From assembly GCA_021413595.1 (NCBI GenBank), contig JAIOQD010000681.1, forward strand, positions 1 through 8,590: DNA of 8,590 nt, read 5' to 3'. Positions 1 through 7,114 of the stretch are shown piece after piece (the first letter of the stretch is position 1; each line of letters begins with the position of its first letter). Under the pieces are notes generated by a model that worked only from the letters and a program-made list of their open reading frames with translations, did no database searches and was not told the DNA's origin. Origin of the DNA: Bacteroidota bacterium. Its GTDB lineage: Bacteria > Bacteroidota > Bacteroidia > 2-12-FULL-35-15. A program made the translations under genes and the position numbers.

Positions 1-5
1 CACTT

Positions 6-1253
6 TTGAATAATGCTCCGAATTTTGTGGAGTTTGCAAAAGCGATCGAATTACCCGGTCACGCATCATTACCCTCTGATGCGAAAGGAATAGAGCTACT
101 TATCAAAAAAATGGATAGCAGCTCTGAAATTGAGCGCAAAAAAGAAACAGCCTGGTTATCCTACACAACCTATAATAAAGTGGTTGGTAAGCTTAAAACA
201 GAGGCTCTGGAGGATTTTAGGATTGACTTTGAAGATGGATTTGGCAACCGTTCTTGGGAAGAAGAAGATGCAACTGCTGTGCAGGCTGCAAAAGAGGTGG
301 CAAAAGGAATGAAAGCAAATTCTTTATCGCCATTTATCGGTATACGGATCAAGCCGTTTACAGAGGATATGAAAGAGCGTGGTGCTAGAACACTCGATAT
401 TTTTCTAACTACATTATCGGAAGAAACGAATGGAAAACTTCCTGATAATTTTGTGGTGATGTTGCCTAAAGTTTCTATTCCTGAGCAGATAGCAGCATTG
501 ATCAAAATGTTTGAAACCATTGAAGCCAATACAAAAATTGAAAGCGGAGCGCTTAAAATGGAAATGATGGTAGAAACTACACAGGCTGTGATTGATAAGG
601 ACGGAAAAAATCCATTGAGGTCTTTTTTAGAAGCCAGTAAAGGTAGAATGATAGCAACGGCTTTTGGTACGTACGACTATACTGCCGCTTGCAACATCAC
701 GGCTAAATATCAGGATATGGGACATGCCGTTTGTGATTTTGCACATCATTTTATGAAGGTGTCATTGGGCGCTACCGGTATCTGGCTTTCTGATGGTGCA
801 ACCAATGTAATGCCAATTGGGCCGAACAGGGGGAACAATCTCACAGCTGAACAACTTGCAGAAAACAAATCTGTAGTTTTTCATAATTGGAAAAAAGCGT
901 ATGACCATACCCGCTATTCATTATGGAAAGGTTTATACCAGGGCTGGGATCTTAATCCTGCTCAGTTTCCTATGCGTTATGCGGCTGTTTATTCTTTCTT
1001 TTTAGAAAGCTATGAAGATGCAGCTAAACGTTTAAAAGCCTTTGTTGAAAAGGCTGCAAGAGCAACATTAACTGATGATGTTTTTGATGATGCAGCTACC
1101 GGACAAGGACTCCTTAATTACTTTTTACGAGCTATGAATTGTGGTGCCATCTCGGCAGAAGATGTAACCGCAACGGGCTTAACCATGGAAGAAATAAGAA
1201 CCCGTTCTTTCCTTAAAATTTTAGAAGGGAGACGTAAAAAGGAAGCCGTTTAA
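6..1253 (+). CDS. DUF6986-type CitE/HpcH-like aldolase-family protein
   Basis: A 415-residue soluble protein that I recognise as the family often annotated as DUF6986 or, misleadingly, 'phosphoenolpyruvate kinase', related to the citrate lyase beta / HpcH-HpaI TIM-barrel aldolases. Seen in the sequence: an acidic motif DFRIDFEDGFG (70-80), a strand with a candidate phosphate/acid-binding arginine in IGIRIKP (R114), LPKVSIPEQ (153-161), MMVETTQA with a likely metal-binding glutamate (E190), and FGTYDYTAA with a likely metal-binding aspartate (D224). The C-terminal GWDLNPAQFPMRYAA (313-327) is typical of this family. By family knowledge it should cleave or form a C-C bond using a Mg2+-bound small acid or acyl-CoA; the substrate is not known. 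The start is uncertain: the frame is open to the window edge, the first candidate is TTG at 6, and the true start may lie upstream. No signal peptide. It is separated from panD by 141 bases and is probably not cotranscribed by necessity. Confidence 0.8.
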   Translation: MNNAPNFVEFAKAIELPGHASLPSDAKGIELLIKKMDSSSEIERKKETAWLSYTTYNKVVGKLKTEALEDFRIDFEDGFGNRSWEEEDATAVQAAKEVAKGMKANSLSPFIGIRIKPFTEDMKERGARTLDIFLTTLSEETNGKLPDNFVVMLPKVSIPEQIAALIKMFETIEANTKIESGALKMEMMVETTQAVIDKDGKNPLRSFLEASKGRMIATAFGTYDYTAACNITAKYQDMGHAVCDFAHHFMKVSLGATGIWLSDGATNVMPIGPNRGNNLTAEQLAENKSVVFHNWKKAYDHTRYSLWKGLYQGWDLNPAQFPMRYAAVYSFFLESYEDAAKRLKAFVEKAARATLTDDVFDDAATGQGLLNYFLRAMNCGAISAEDVTATGLTMEEIRTRSFLKILEGRRKKEAV

Positions 1254-1394
1254 TTCTTTTCTATTGTTTACAATCCGGTTTTGGAAATATTTCGGTATTA
1301 CAATAAATTTAATTTTTTTTTACAAACAAATCGTACTTCTTTATCTAAAAATCTATCATTCAATTAAATTTATTTCTTTAGTTTTACAATCATT

Positions 1395-1745
1395 ATGCAA
1401 ATAGAAGTTTTAAAATCGAAGATACATCGCGTAACTGTTACACAAGCCGACCTTGATTATATCGGCAGTGTGACCATTGACGAAAATTTGATGGATGCCG
1501 TTAACCTTATTGAAAACGAAAAGGTTGATATTTTTAATTATAACAATGGCGAACGTTTTACCACCTATGTGATCAAAGGTGATAGGGATTCAGGAGTTAT
1601 TTGTTTAAATGGACCTGCATCATTAAAAGTGAAAGAAGGGCACGAAATAATTATTGTATCCTATGCTTTAATGGATTTTGAGCTTGCTAAAAAGCATGAA
1701 CCTGCTGTTGTTTTTCCGGACAGTAAAACCAACAAACTCCGCTAA
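1395..1745 (+). CDS. panD: Aspartate 1-decarboxylase (pyruvoyl-dependent)
   Basis: Converts L-aspartate to beta-alanine, the amine half of pantothenate, in the cytoplasm. The protein is synthesised as an inactive proenzyme that cleaves itself before a serine to form the pyruvoyl cofactor. The 116-residue sequence keeps E. coli numbering almost exactly: K9 and H11 in KSKIHR, the cleavage site G24-S25 in YIGSVT, R54 and Y58 in GERFTTY, and N72 in LNGPAS. Length is slightly shorter than the 126 residues of E. coli PanD, with only the C-terminal tail differing. The ATG at 1395 gives the canonical N-terminus. The stop codon is 2 bases before the next gene, so the two are very likely cotranscribed. 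A neighbouring panC is not present in the window. All catalytic residues are intact, so I expect an active enzyme. Confidence 0.97.
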   Translation: MQIEVLKSKIHRVTVTQADLDYIGSVTIDENLMDAVNLIENEKVDIFNYNNGERFTTYVIKGDRDSGVICLNGPASLKVKEGHEIIIVSYALMDFELAKKHEPAVVFPDSKTNKLR

Positions 1746-1747
1746 TT

Positions 1748-2758
1748 TTGAAAAAAAAAATAGTTAGTGTTTTAAAATTTCTTTTTTTTTTAGGAATAGG
1801 AATCCTATTGATCTGGCTCGCAGTTCGTAACCTTACGGAAGAAGACAAATCCAGTATTGCAGAAGCATTTACCCAAGCTAATTATTATTGGATAGCGCTT
1901 TCCATGTTTTTAAGTTTTTTAAGTCATTGGATCCGTGCTATGCGCTGGAGGCTCCTGATACAACCTCTTGGTTTTAATCCTAAGTTATCTAACACCTTTT
2001 TCGCTTTAATGGTAGGCTATCTGGCCAATTTTGCATTACCCCGCTTAGGTGAAATATCCCGTTGTGGAGTGCTTACGAAATATGAAAAAATTCCTTTTAC
2101 CGAAGGTTTTGGTACCGTAATAGCTGAGCGCGCTATTGATGTGCTTTGTTTAATTCTTATTTTTATAGGGACACTTTTTTTTCAGTTTGACGAATTATGG
2201 GGTTTAACAAATAATAAAATTATAAGCCCCCTTACCACAAAATTATCATCATTGATGGAGAGTAATATATTCCTCATCCTTTTTGCATTGATAATGATAG
2301 GTATTACTATCTCGTTTTTTGTATTCCGTAAAAGAAGTAAAGGAATGTTTTCAAAAAAACTGAAAGAGATGGCTCTTGGTTTCTGGGAAGGGTTAAAATC
2401 CGTAAAAAATATAAAACGCCCAATCCTTTTTGTTTTTCATACAATTCTTATTTGGTTACTATACACCGCATTATTATATGTTGGATTTTTCTGTTTTGTA
2501 GAAACATCTTACTTAAGTTTTGGTGCAGCATTGGCAATTATGCTATTTGGCAGCTTAGGCATTGCTTTTGTTCCGGGAGGAACTGGCGCCTATCAGGCCT
2601 TGGTTACCGAAACCTTGACTTCTGCCTATAAAGCCTCCTTCACTTTTGCATTTGCTTTTTCATGGCTTATATGGACATCACAGTTTGCGCTCATCCTTTT
2701 ATTGGGAGTGATTTCATTAGTAATGCTTCCAATTATTAATAAAGAAAACAAATTGTGA
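1748..2758 (+). CDS. LPG-synthase transmembrane-domain family (flippase-like) membrane protein
   Basis: A 336-residue inner-membrane protein of the family called lysylphosphatidylglycerol synthase TM region, UPF0104 or 'flippase-like domain' (COG0392). Hydrophobic segments lie near residues 7-25, 46-62, 83-98, 130-146, 173-193, 226-250, 257-275, 298-328. Family motifs are RAMRWRLL (63-70), GYLANFALPRLGE (90-102), ERAIDVL (127-133) and VPGGTGAYQ (275-283). There is no C-terminal soluble aminoacyl-transferase (MprF) domain, so lysyl-lipid synthesis is not supported; lipid or isoprenoid-linked substrate translocation is a family-level guess. The start is a TTG, 2 bases after the panD stop; the next in-frame ATG would remove the first membrane segment, so TTG is preferred. 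As I recall, panD, this family and radA are frequently close together in Bacteroidota, which suggests an old conserved neighbourhood rather than a shared pathway. Confidence 0.85.
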   Translation: MKKKIVSVLKFLFFLGIGILLIWLAVRNLTEEDKSSIAEAFTQANYYWIALSMFLSFLSHWIRAMRWRLLIQPLGFNPKLSNTFFALMVGYLANFALPRLGEISRCGVLTKYEKIPFTEGFGTVIAERAIDVLCLILIFIGTLFFQFDELWGLTNNKIISPLTTKLSSLMESNIFLILFALIMIGITISFFVFRKRSKGMFSKKLKEMALGFWEGLKSVKNIKRPILFVFHTILIWLLYTALLYVGFFCFVETSYLSFGAALAIMLFGSLGIAFVPGGTGAYQALVTETLTSAYKASFTFAFAFSWLIWTSQFALILLLGVISLVMLPIINKENKL

Positions 2759-2792
2759 AAATTATTTTCTGATTAGCTGTACCAATTTTAAG

Positions 2793-2822
2793 TTTGATAA
2801 TTTAATAGTTTCAATACTTTTT
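2793..2822 (+). promoter_or_regulatory. Candidate Bacteroidota-type promoter for rfaE2
   Basis: TTTG at 2793-2796 is followed after 18 bases by TACTTTTT at 2815-2822, resembling the Bacteroidota -33 TTTG / -7 TAnnTTTG arrangement with the last base differing. It lies in the 123-base gap before rfaE2 and would give a leader of about 50 bases. The region is very AT-rich, so a chance match is possible. Confidence 0.28.
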
Positions 2823-2881
2823 TAGTTGCAACAGTTTAATACTTTTAGCAATTAATATTGATTCATTATTCCTAAACCAGT

Positions 2882-3421
2882 ATGGTCCCATTTACAAAAA
2901 AAGTAAGCGCATTAGAAATTATACAATCAAAGATTCATACACCTGAAACATTATTAAAAACCTTAGCTGTGTGGCGTTTTAAGTCGCAGAAAATTGTTTT
3001 TACAAATGGATGTTTTGACGTACTTCACCGTGGACACATTGATTATCTTGCAAAAGCATCTGACCTGGGTGGTAAATTAATAATCGGTTTAAATAGCGAT
3101 GCTTCTATAAGGCTATTGAATAAAGGTAATTCACGACCTTTGCAGGATGAGCATTCACGTGCAATGATATTAGCTTCACTTAATTTTGTAAATGGTGTTA
3201 TTCTATTTGAAGACGCTACACCCCGGTACTTAATTAATTTCTTACAACCCAATGTATTGGTAAAAGGTGCCGATTACGATGCGAATGAAACCGATCCGCA
3301 AAGCAAAAAATACATTGTTGGTTCTGATACAGTGAAAGCTTTGGGAGGTGAAGTAAAAACCATAGAATTTTTAGAGGGATTTTCTACCACCAACATTGAA
3401 AATAAAATTAAGGGAATGTGA
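2882..3421 (+). CDS. rfaE2: D-glycero-beta-D-manno-heptose 1-phosphate adenylyltransferase
   Basis: Transfers AMP from ATP to heptose 1-phosphate, giving ADP-heptose for the lipopolysaccharide inner core; cytoplasmic. The 179-residue protein is a single cytidylyltransferase-like (Rossmann) domain. It shows FTNGCFDVLHRGHIDYL (40-56) with the nucleotide-binding HxGH motif H49-R50-G51-H52, GLNSDASIR (69-77), RPLQDEHSRA (85-94) with the conserved arginines, LVKGADYD (126-133), and the C-terminal GFSTTNI (166-172) that corresponds to the ISSTxIR-like ATP-binding motif. It corresponds to the C-terminal half of E. coli HldE; the kinase half is absent, as is normal for the split RfaE1/RfaE2 arrangement in this phylum. 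The ATG at 2882 gives about 35 residues before the domain, the usual length. It follows the membrane protein by 123 bases, and its partner enzymes are not in the window. Confidence 0.93.
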   Translation: MVPFTKKVSALEIIQSKIHTPETLLKTLAVWRFKSQKIVFTNGCFDVLHRGHIDYLAKASDLGGKLIIGLNSDASIRLLNKGNSRPLQDEHSRAMILASLNFVNGVILFEDATPRYLINFLQPNVLVKGADYDANETDPQSKKYIVGSDTVKALGGEVKTIEFLEGFSTTNIENKIKGM

Positions 3422-3543
3422 GACATTCGATTTAATTGAAAATTTTTAAAATCAAGAGTCGGTAGTTTTTATAAATTTTGAAAAAACTCAGTAAAATCAG
3501 TCGGTTGCGTAATTTCATTTTTGTCATAAATTTTTGTTATCCT

Positions 3544-3668
3544 ATTCTGTCATCCCGAACTTTTCCCGAGGGATCTTGCTTATAATAAGCCGTATTGCTT
3601 ATGATTGCAAGATCCCTCTTGCCAAAAAGGCAATTCTACAAAAGAAGAACAGGTCGGGATGATAGAAT
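3544..3668. repeat. Nested palindromic intergenic element (MITE/REP-like)
   Basis: A 125-base unit bounded by imperfect inverted arms: ATTCTGTCATCCCGAACT at 3544-3561 and its near-complement at 3651-3668, agreeing at 16 of 18 positions. Inside are a perfect 12-bp inverted repeat GAGGGATCTTGC (3568-3579) / GCAAGATCCCTC (3607-3618) and, inside that, ATAAGC (3585-3590) / GCTTAT (3597-3602). A separate side hairpin TTGCC-AAAAA-GGCAA sits at 3619-3633. The whole can fold like a branched cruciform. It is more GC-rich in the arms than the AT-rich flanks. I see no target-site duplication and no second copy in this window. By structure it resembles a non-autonomous miniature element or a REP-type repeat; copies elsewhere in the genome would settle that. 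It ends 29 bases before the likely start of the next gene. Confidence 0.75.
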
Positions 3669-3697
3669 CAATTAAATTTTTACCGAACTATTATAAA

Positions 3698-4828
3698 ATG
3701 AAAATCCACCCCTGCAGTTACATTCTCTTTCTATTATTATTCACCTGCCAGGGATTTACAAATGCCTTAAAGTCCCAACCGATTCTAAATAAAGACACTG
3801 TTTTAAACCTCTCTAAAGATGTGAACGACAGTATCACTATTCATTACATTGGCTGTAGTGGTTTTTTTATTAAGAAGGGGAAAAGCGCGGTCTTAATTGA
3901 TCCCTATTTTTCCTACACAAATGCGAATACCTATTTTTCAGGAGCCTTAACAAATAAGTCGAATATTCCGGTTGACCTCAAAAATTTAATTGAGTCCGTT
4001 TTTTTACATGTTATAGGAGATTCTCTTGATCGTTCAGGATCAATTAAAACGCTTTTAATTACCCACGGTCATTATGATCATTATGGAGATGTGCCCTACC
4101 TCTATCATAGTGGGCATTTGAATAAGGACACGATTAAAATTATTGGCAACAACACCGTACAAGGTTATTTAGGTGAAGTCCAAATTGCTGATAGAAATAT
4201 CATTAAACCTGTTGAGTCCTCTGTGAGCACTCCATCCATAGAGGGGAAGTGGATCTATGTGGATCCCAAAATACGAATACTTCCCGTCCTTACTGAACAT
4301 GCGCCAAATTTAAAGATACTTGGTATTAATATTAATTTTGTTCCAAAAAACCATGAACAAGAAAATACCCGCCATAAGTATTGGAGAGAATATGCAATGG
4401 GCCAAACACTGTGCTATCTGATCGATTTTTTAAACGATGATGGTAGTATAAATTTTAGAACATACATTAATTCTGCGGCAAGCAATTTCCCTTATGGCTT
4501 TCCGGCTCAAGTAATTTTAAACCAACACCCTGTTGATGTTACACTGCTTTGCGTAGCGTCTTTTAATAATGTAAAAAACTATCCTGAGGATATTGTAAAG
4601 TATTTAAAGCCTAAACACATTATTGCTTGCCATTGGGAAGATTTTCTCAACTCTTCCATCCCCGAACTGAAAAAAAAACCTAAAACAGTTCCGGGAACAA
4701 ATGTTGCCGTTTTTTTTAAACGACTTGATAAGGTTTTATCTGATCTCAATTCAGGAATATCGTTTACGCTACCCAATGTAAATACAACAATAAAATTCTT
4801 TTATTCAAATAAAAAATTAGAGAAATAG
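3698..4828 (+). CDS. Secreted metallo-beta-lactamase-fold hydrolase (UlaG-like), substrate unknown
   Basis: A 376-residue protein, counted from the ATG at 3698. Residues 1-24 form a signal peptide (basic MK start, hydrophobic YILFLLLF core, then small residues), so export to the periplasm is likely; C17 is not in a good lipobox. The domain starts with ITIHYIGCSGFFI (46-58) and AVLIDPYFS (64-72), the beta-hairpin opening of UlaG/RomA-like lactamase-B folds. The metal motif is THGHYDH (H123, H125, D127, H128); further candidate ligands are H201 in TEHAPN and H312 in ACHWEDF, the last resembling the HW-x-F end motif of UlaG-like enzymes. The frame stays open upstream to 3605, but that extension runs through the palindromic element and would bury the signal peptide, so 3698 is chosen. 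It separates rfaE2 from radA and has no obvious functional partner here. The fold is secure; the substrate is not inferable. Confidence 0.82.
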   Translation: MKIHPCSYILFLLLFTCQGFTNALKSQPILNKDTVLNLSKDVNDSITIHYIGCSGFFIKKGKSAVLIDPYFSYTNANTYFSGALTNKSNIPVDLKNLIESVFLHVIGDSLDRSGSIKTLLITHGHYDHYGDVPYLYHSGHLNKDTIKIIGNNTVQGYLGEVQIADRNIIKPVESSVSTPSIEGKWIYVDPKIRILPVLTEHAPNLKILGININFVPKNHEQENTRHKYWREYAMGQTLCYLIDFLNDDGSINFRTYINSAASNFPYGFPAQVILNQHPVDVTLLCVASFNNVKNYPEDIVKYLKPKHIIACHWEDFLNSSIPELKKKPKTVPGTNVAVFFKRLDKVLSDLNSGISFTLPNVNTTIKFFYSNKKLEK

Positions 4829-4831
4829 AGA

Positions 4832-4865
4832 TTTGGAGAAAGCAAAAAGAATGCAAACATTTTTG
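4832..4865 (+). promoter_or_regulatory. Candidate promoter for radA
   Basis: TTTG at 4832-4835 and CATTTTTG at 4858-4865 (one base from TAnnTTTG) are 22 bases apart, near the upper end of the spacing for Bacteroidota promoters. It lies just after the hydrolase stop and would leave a leader of roughly 45-50 bases before the radA ATG at 4920. It is a pattern match only. Confidence 0.28.
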
Positions 4866-4919
4866 TAAATTAGCAAACCTTTAAATCTCCGGATCAGCAA
4901 ATTTCCAAATCATTTATAT

Positions 4920-6293
4920 ATGGCAAAAACTAAAACAACCTATTTCTGTCAGAACTGTGGAGCGCAATCAGCGCGATGGATCGGCCGTTGCCCATCTTGT
5001 AATGAGTGGAATACTTACGTAGAAGAAATTGTTTCGAAAGGTGATGATGCAAAAACTCCGGGCATTATCAGCACTAGCACACAACGTGCGTCAAAGCCGC
5101 AATTGGTAACCGAAATTAGTTTATCCGAACAACACCGAATCCCTGTTTATGACAAAGAACTTTCCAGGGTGCTTGGTGGCGGCCTTGTTCCCGGCTCCTT
5201 AGTATTATTTGGTGGTGAACCCGGCATTGGTAAATCAACCTTGATGTTGCAAGTTGCACTCAACATGAAAAACCTGAAAGTGCTGTATGTATCAGGTGAA
5301 GAGAGCGAACAGCAAATTCGTATGCGGGCCGAACGCATTGGGATGAATAATCCGAGTTGTTATATTTTAACGGAAACATCAACACAAAATATTTTTAAGC
5401 AAATTGAAGTGCTGGAGCCTAATTTACTGATCGTAGATTCCATCCAAACATTACATTCTGCTCATATAGAATCATCGCCAGGAAGCGTTTCTCAAATTCG
5501 TGAATGTACTTCTGAATTGATGCGTTATGCAAAAGAAAGCGGAACAGCTGTATTTCTGATCGGCCACATTACCAAAGACGGAAGCCTTGCCGGCCCTAAA
5601 GTTCTAGAGCACATGGTTGATACTGTGCTGCAATTTGAAGGCGACAGAAACCATGTATATCGCTTATTACGCACCACTAAAAACCGTTTCGGCTCTACCA
5701 ATGAATTAGGTATTTACGAAATGCAGGGAAGCGGATTGCGGGAAGTGACCAATCCATCCGAAATATTAATTACCGCACGTGAAGAATTGGTAAGTGGAGT
5801 AGCTATTGCGGCTACCATGGAAGGTTTGCGCCCTATGCTGATAGAAACTCAAGCATTAGTGAGCAGTGCAGCGTATGGCACACCTCAACGCTCCTCTACG
5901 GGTTTTGATCTGAGAAGACTTGCTATGTTACTGGCAGTTCTTGAAAAGCGCTGTGGCTTTCGGTTAGGGATCAAAGATGTATTTTTAAATATTGCCGGAG
6001 GAATTAAGGTAGAAGATCCGGGCATTGATCTGGCATTGGTATGTGCAGTGCTTTCAAGTAATGAAGATATGCCCATTTCTCCAAAAACATGTTTTGCAGG
6101 TGAAGTTGGATTGAGTGGTGAAATACGCCCTGTAAACCGCGTTGATCAACGTATTTCAGAAGCAGAAAAACTAGGATTCGAACACATTTTTATTTCTAAG
6201 TACAATAAAAAAGGACTCGATCTAAAAAACTACCACATCAAAATTACCATGGTTGGTAAAATTGAAGAAGTGTTTGGATTGTTGTTTGGGTAA
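4920..6293 (+). CDS. radA: DNA repair protein RadA
   Basis: A RecA-superfamily ATPase that acts on recombination intermediates, promoting branch migration and DNA unwinding in repair. The 457-residue protein has the full family layout: an N-terminal zinc finger with C10, C13, C24 and C27 (CQNCG ... CPSC), a RecA-like ATPase with Walker A GEPGIGKST (99-107) and Walker B LLIVDS (169-174), the RadA signature KNRFG (254-258), and a C-terminal Lon-protease-like domain (about 285-457) ending in the DQRISEAEKLGF region (409-420). The family Lon-like domain is structural rather than proteolytic. Length is close to the usual 450-460. The ATG at 4920 is directly followed by the zinc-finger segment, so the start is firm. 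It is the last + strand gene and converges with the YceI gene. Confidence 0.97.
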   Translation: MAKTKTTYFCQNCGAQSARWIGRCPSCNEWNTYVEEIVSKGDDAKTPGIISTSTQRASKPQLVTEISLSEQHRIPVYDKELSRVLGGGLVPGSLVLFGGEPGIGKSTLMLQVALNMKNLKVLYVSGEESEQQIRMRAERIGMNNPSCYILTETSTQNIFKQIEVLEPNLLIVDSIQTLHSAHIESSPGSVSQIRECTSELMRYAKESGTAVFLIGHITKDGSLAGPKVLEHMVDTVLQFEGDRNHVYRLLRTTKNRFGSTNELGIYEMQGSGLREVTNPSEILITAREELVSGVAIAATMEGLRPMLIETQALVSSAAYGTPQRSSTGFDLRRLAMLLAVLEKRCGFRLGIKDVFLNIAGGIKVEDPGIDLALVCAVLSSNEDMPISPKTCFAGEVGLSGEIRPVNRVDQRISEAEKLGFEHIFISKYNKKGLDLKNYHIKITMVGKIEEVFGLLFG

Positions 6294-6377
6294 TATCTAT
6301 TGTTTCAGATTACTCACTACTTCAATCTCAGATAAGCTCATGTGTTAGTTATTCCGATGCTCAACACCTATTTCCCA

Positions 6378-6411
6378 TCTCTAACCCCTTTTTAAAAATA
6401 GGGGTTAGAGA
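6378..6411. repeat. Perfect 12-bp hairpin between convergent genes
   Basis: TCTCTAACCCCT at 6378-6389 and AGGGGTTAGAGA at 6400-6411 are exact complements with a 10-base AT loop that contains TTTTTAAAAA (6389-6398 overlapping). There is no T-run directly after it on either strand, so it is not a textbook intrinsic terminator, although its position 85 bases after radA suggests it may help end or stabilise the radA transcript. It could equally be a short palindromic repeat of the genome. Confidence 0.6.
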
Positions 6412-6418
6412 GCCGCAT

Positions 6419-6446
6419 AAAACAAGAATGAAATTTCTCATTCTTG
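6419..6446 (-). terminator. Likely intrinsic terminator of the YceI gene
   Basis: On the - strand, the perfect 9-bp stem CAAGAATGA / TCATTCTTG (plus positions 6438-6446 and 6423-6431, six-base loop) is followed at once by TTTTAT (6422-6417). It starts 20 bases after the YceI stop codon. The stem is AT-rich and the T-run short, so the strength is uncertain; on the + strand there is no T-run. Confidence 0.5.
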
Positions 6447-6466
6447 CTCCACCATGGGTTTTTAAC

Positions 6467-7039
6467 TTATTTTTGTTTTACCAGTTGAACTTCACACATT
6501 ATATTTACCTCATCACTAAGCATTACACCACCGGTCTCTAATAAAGAGTTCCAATTTAAGCCCCAATCTTTACGGTTTATTTTTCCGGTAATGTTGAAAC
6601 CTGCTTTTTCATTTCCCCAGGGATCTTTCATCACTCCAGCAAATTCAACATTCAATTTTATTTGTTTGGTGATACCCTTCATCTGAAGGTATCCATAGAG
6701 GGAATAACTTTTATCATTTTTTCCTTTTTCAATGGTATCTCCCACAAAAGATATCTGCTTATATTTTTCAACATCAAAGAAGTCTTCACTTCTTATATGT
6801 TCGTCACGTTTTGAATCACCTGTATCAACAGATGCAGGATTCAAAAAGAAGTCAACTTCAGAGGTAATAAAATCCTCGCCTGTTGTATAAATACTAGCAT
6901 CAAATTCCCTGAACACTCCTTTTACATTAGTAATCATGAGGTGTTTCACTTTAAACGCTATTTCACTGTGTGATGGATCAATGGTCCATTTCACTTTTGT
7001 TAATGTTTCGGTTGTTTCAGTTTCTCCTTTAGTTTGCAT
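6467..7039 (-). CDS. YceI-family protein
   Basis: A 190-residue single-domain protein of the YceI family, a lipocalin-like beta-barrel that binds isoprenoid or other amphiphilic ligands in its cavity. Seen: WTIDPSHSEIAFKVKHL (18-34), the opening strand motif of the family; VKGVFREFDA (39-48); SKRDEHIRSEDFFD (76-89), the most diagnostic segment; LQMKGITKQI (118-127); KAGFNITGKINRKDWGLNWN (145-164); and LSDEVNI (174-180). Unlike E. coli YceI, there is no signal peptide: the N-terminus is polar and rich in E and T, so a cytoplasmic location is likely. The ATG at 7039 is accepted because the domain begins only 17 residues later. The gene stands alone, with a hairpin terminator behind it and a candidate -7 element in front. 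Ligand and cellular role cannot be told from the sequence. Confidence 0.92.
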   Translation of the reverse strand: MQTKGETETTETLTKVKWTIDPSHSEIAFKVKHLMITNVKGVFREFDASIYTTGEDFITSEVDFFLNPASVDTGDSKRDEHIRSEDFFDVEKYKQISFVGDTIEKGKNDKSYSLYGYLQMKGITKQIKLNVEFAGVMKDPWGNEKAGFNITGKINRKDWGLNWNSLLETGGVMLSDEVNIMCEVQLVKQK

Positions 7040-7114
7040 ATTTTATTTCTTTAGTGATTAATTTAAAAAATTAAATTGAGATCTTCCGTCTATAGTATAA
7101 AAATACAAACCCTT

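Noticed and set aside
170..529. Open frame of 119 codons on the - strand inside the aldolase-like gene
   Set aside because: Fully contained in a confidently assigned gene with conserved motifs in the other frame; its translation shows no recognisable domain.
1260..1320. Possible terminator after the aldolase-like gene (ATTGT ... ACAAT followed by a T-rich run)
   Set aside because: The stem is interrupted by several bulges, and the T-run begins about 8 bases after it, so it does not meet intrinsic-terminator geometry.
1379..1386. TAGTTTTA just before panD as a -7 promoter element
   Set aside because: No TTG/TTTG at the right distance upstream, and it would place transcript start almost on the ATG; in this AT-rich gap a chance match is likely.
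3422..3450. AT palindrome after rfaE2 (GATTT ... AAATC) as a terminator
   Set aside because: The stem is short, all AT apart from the end pairs, with no following T-run.
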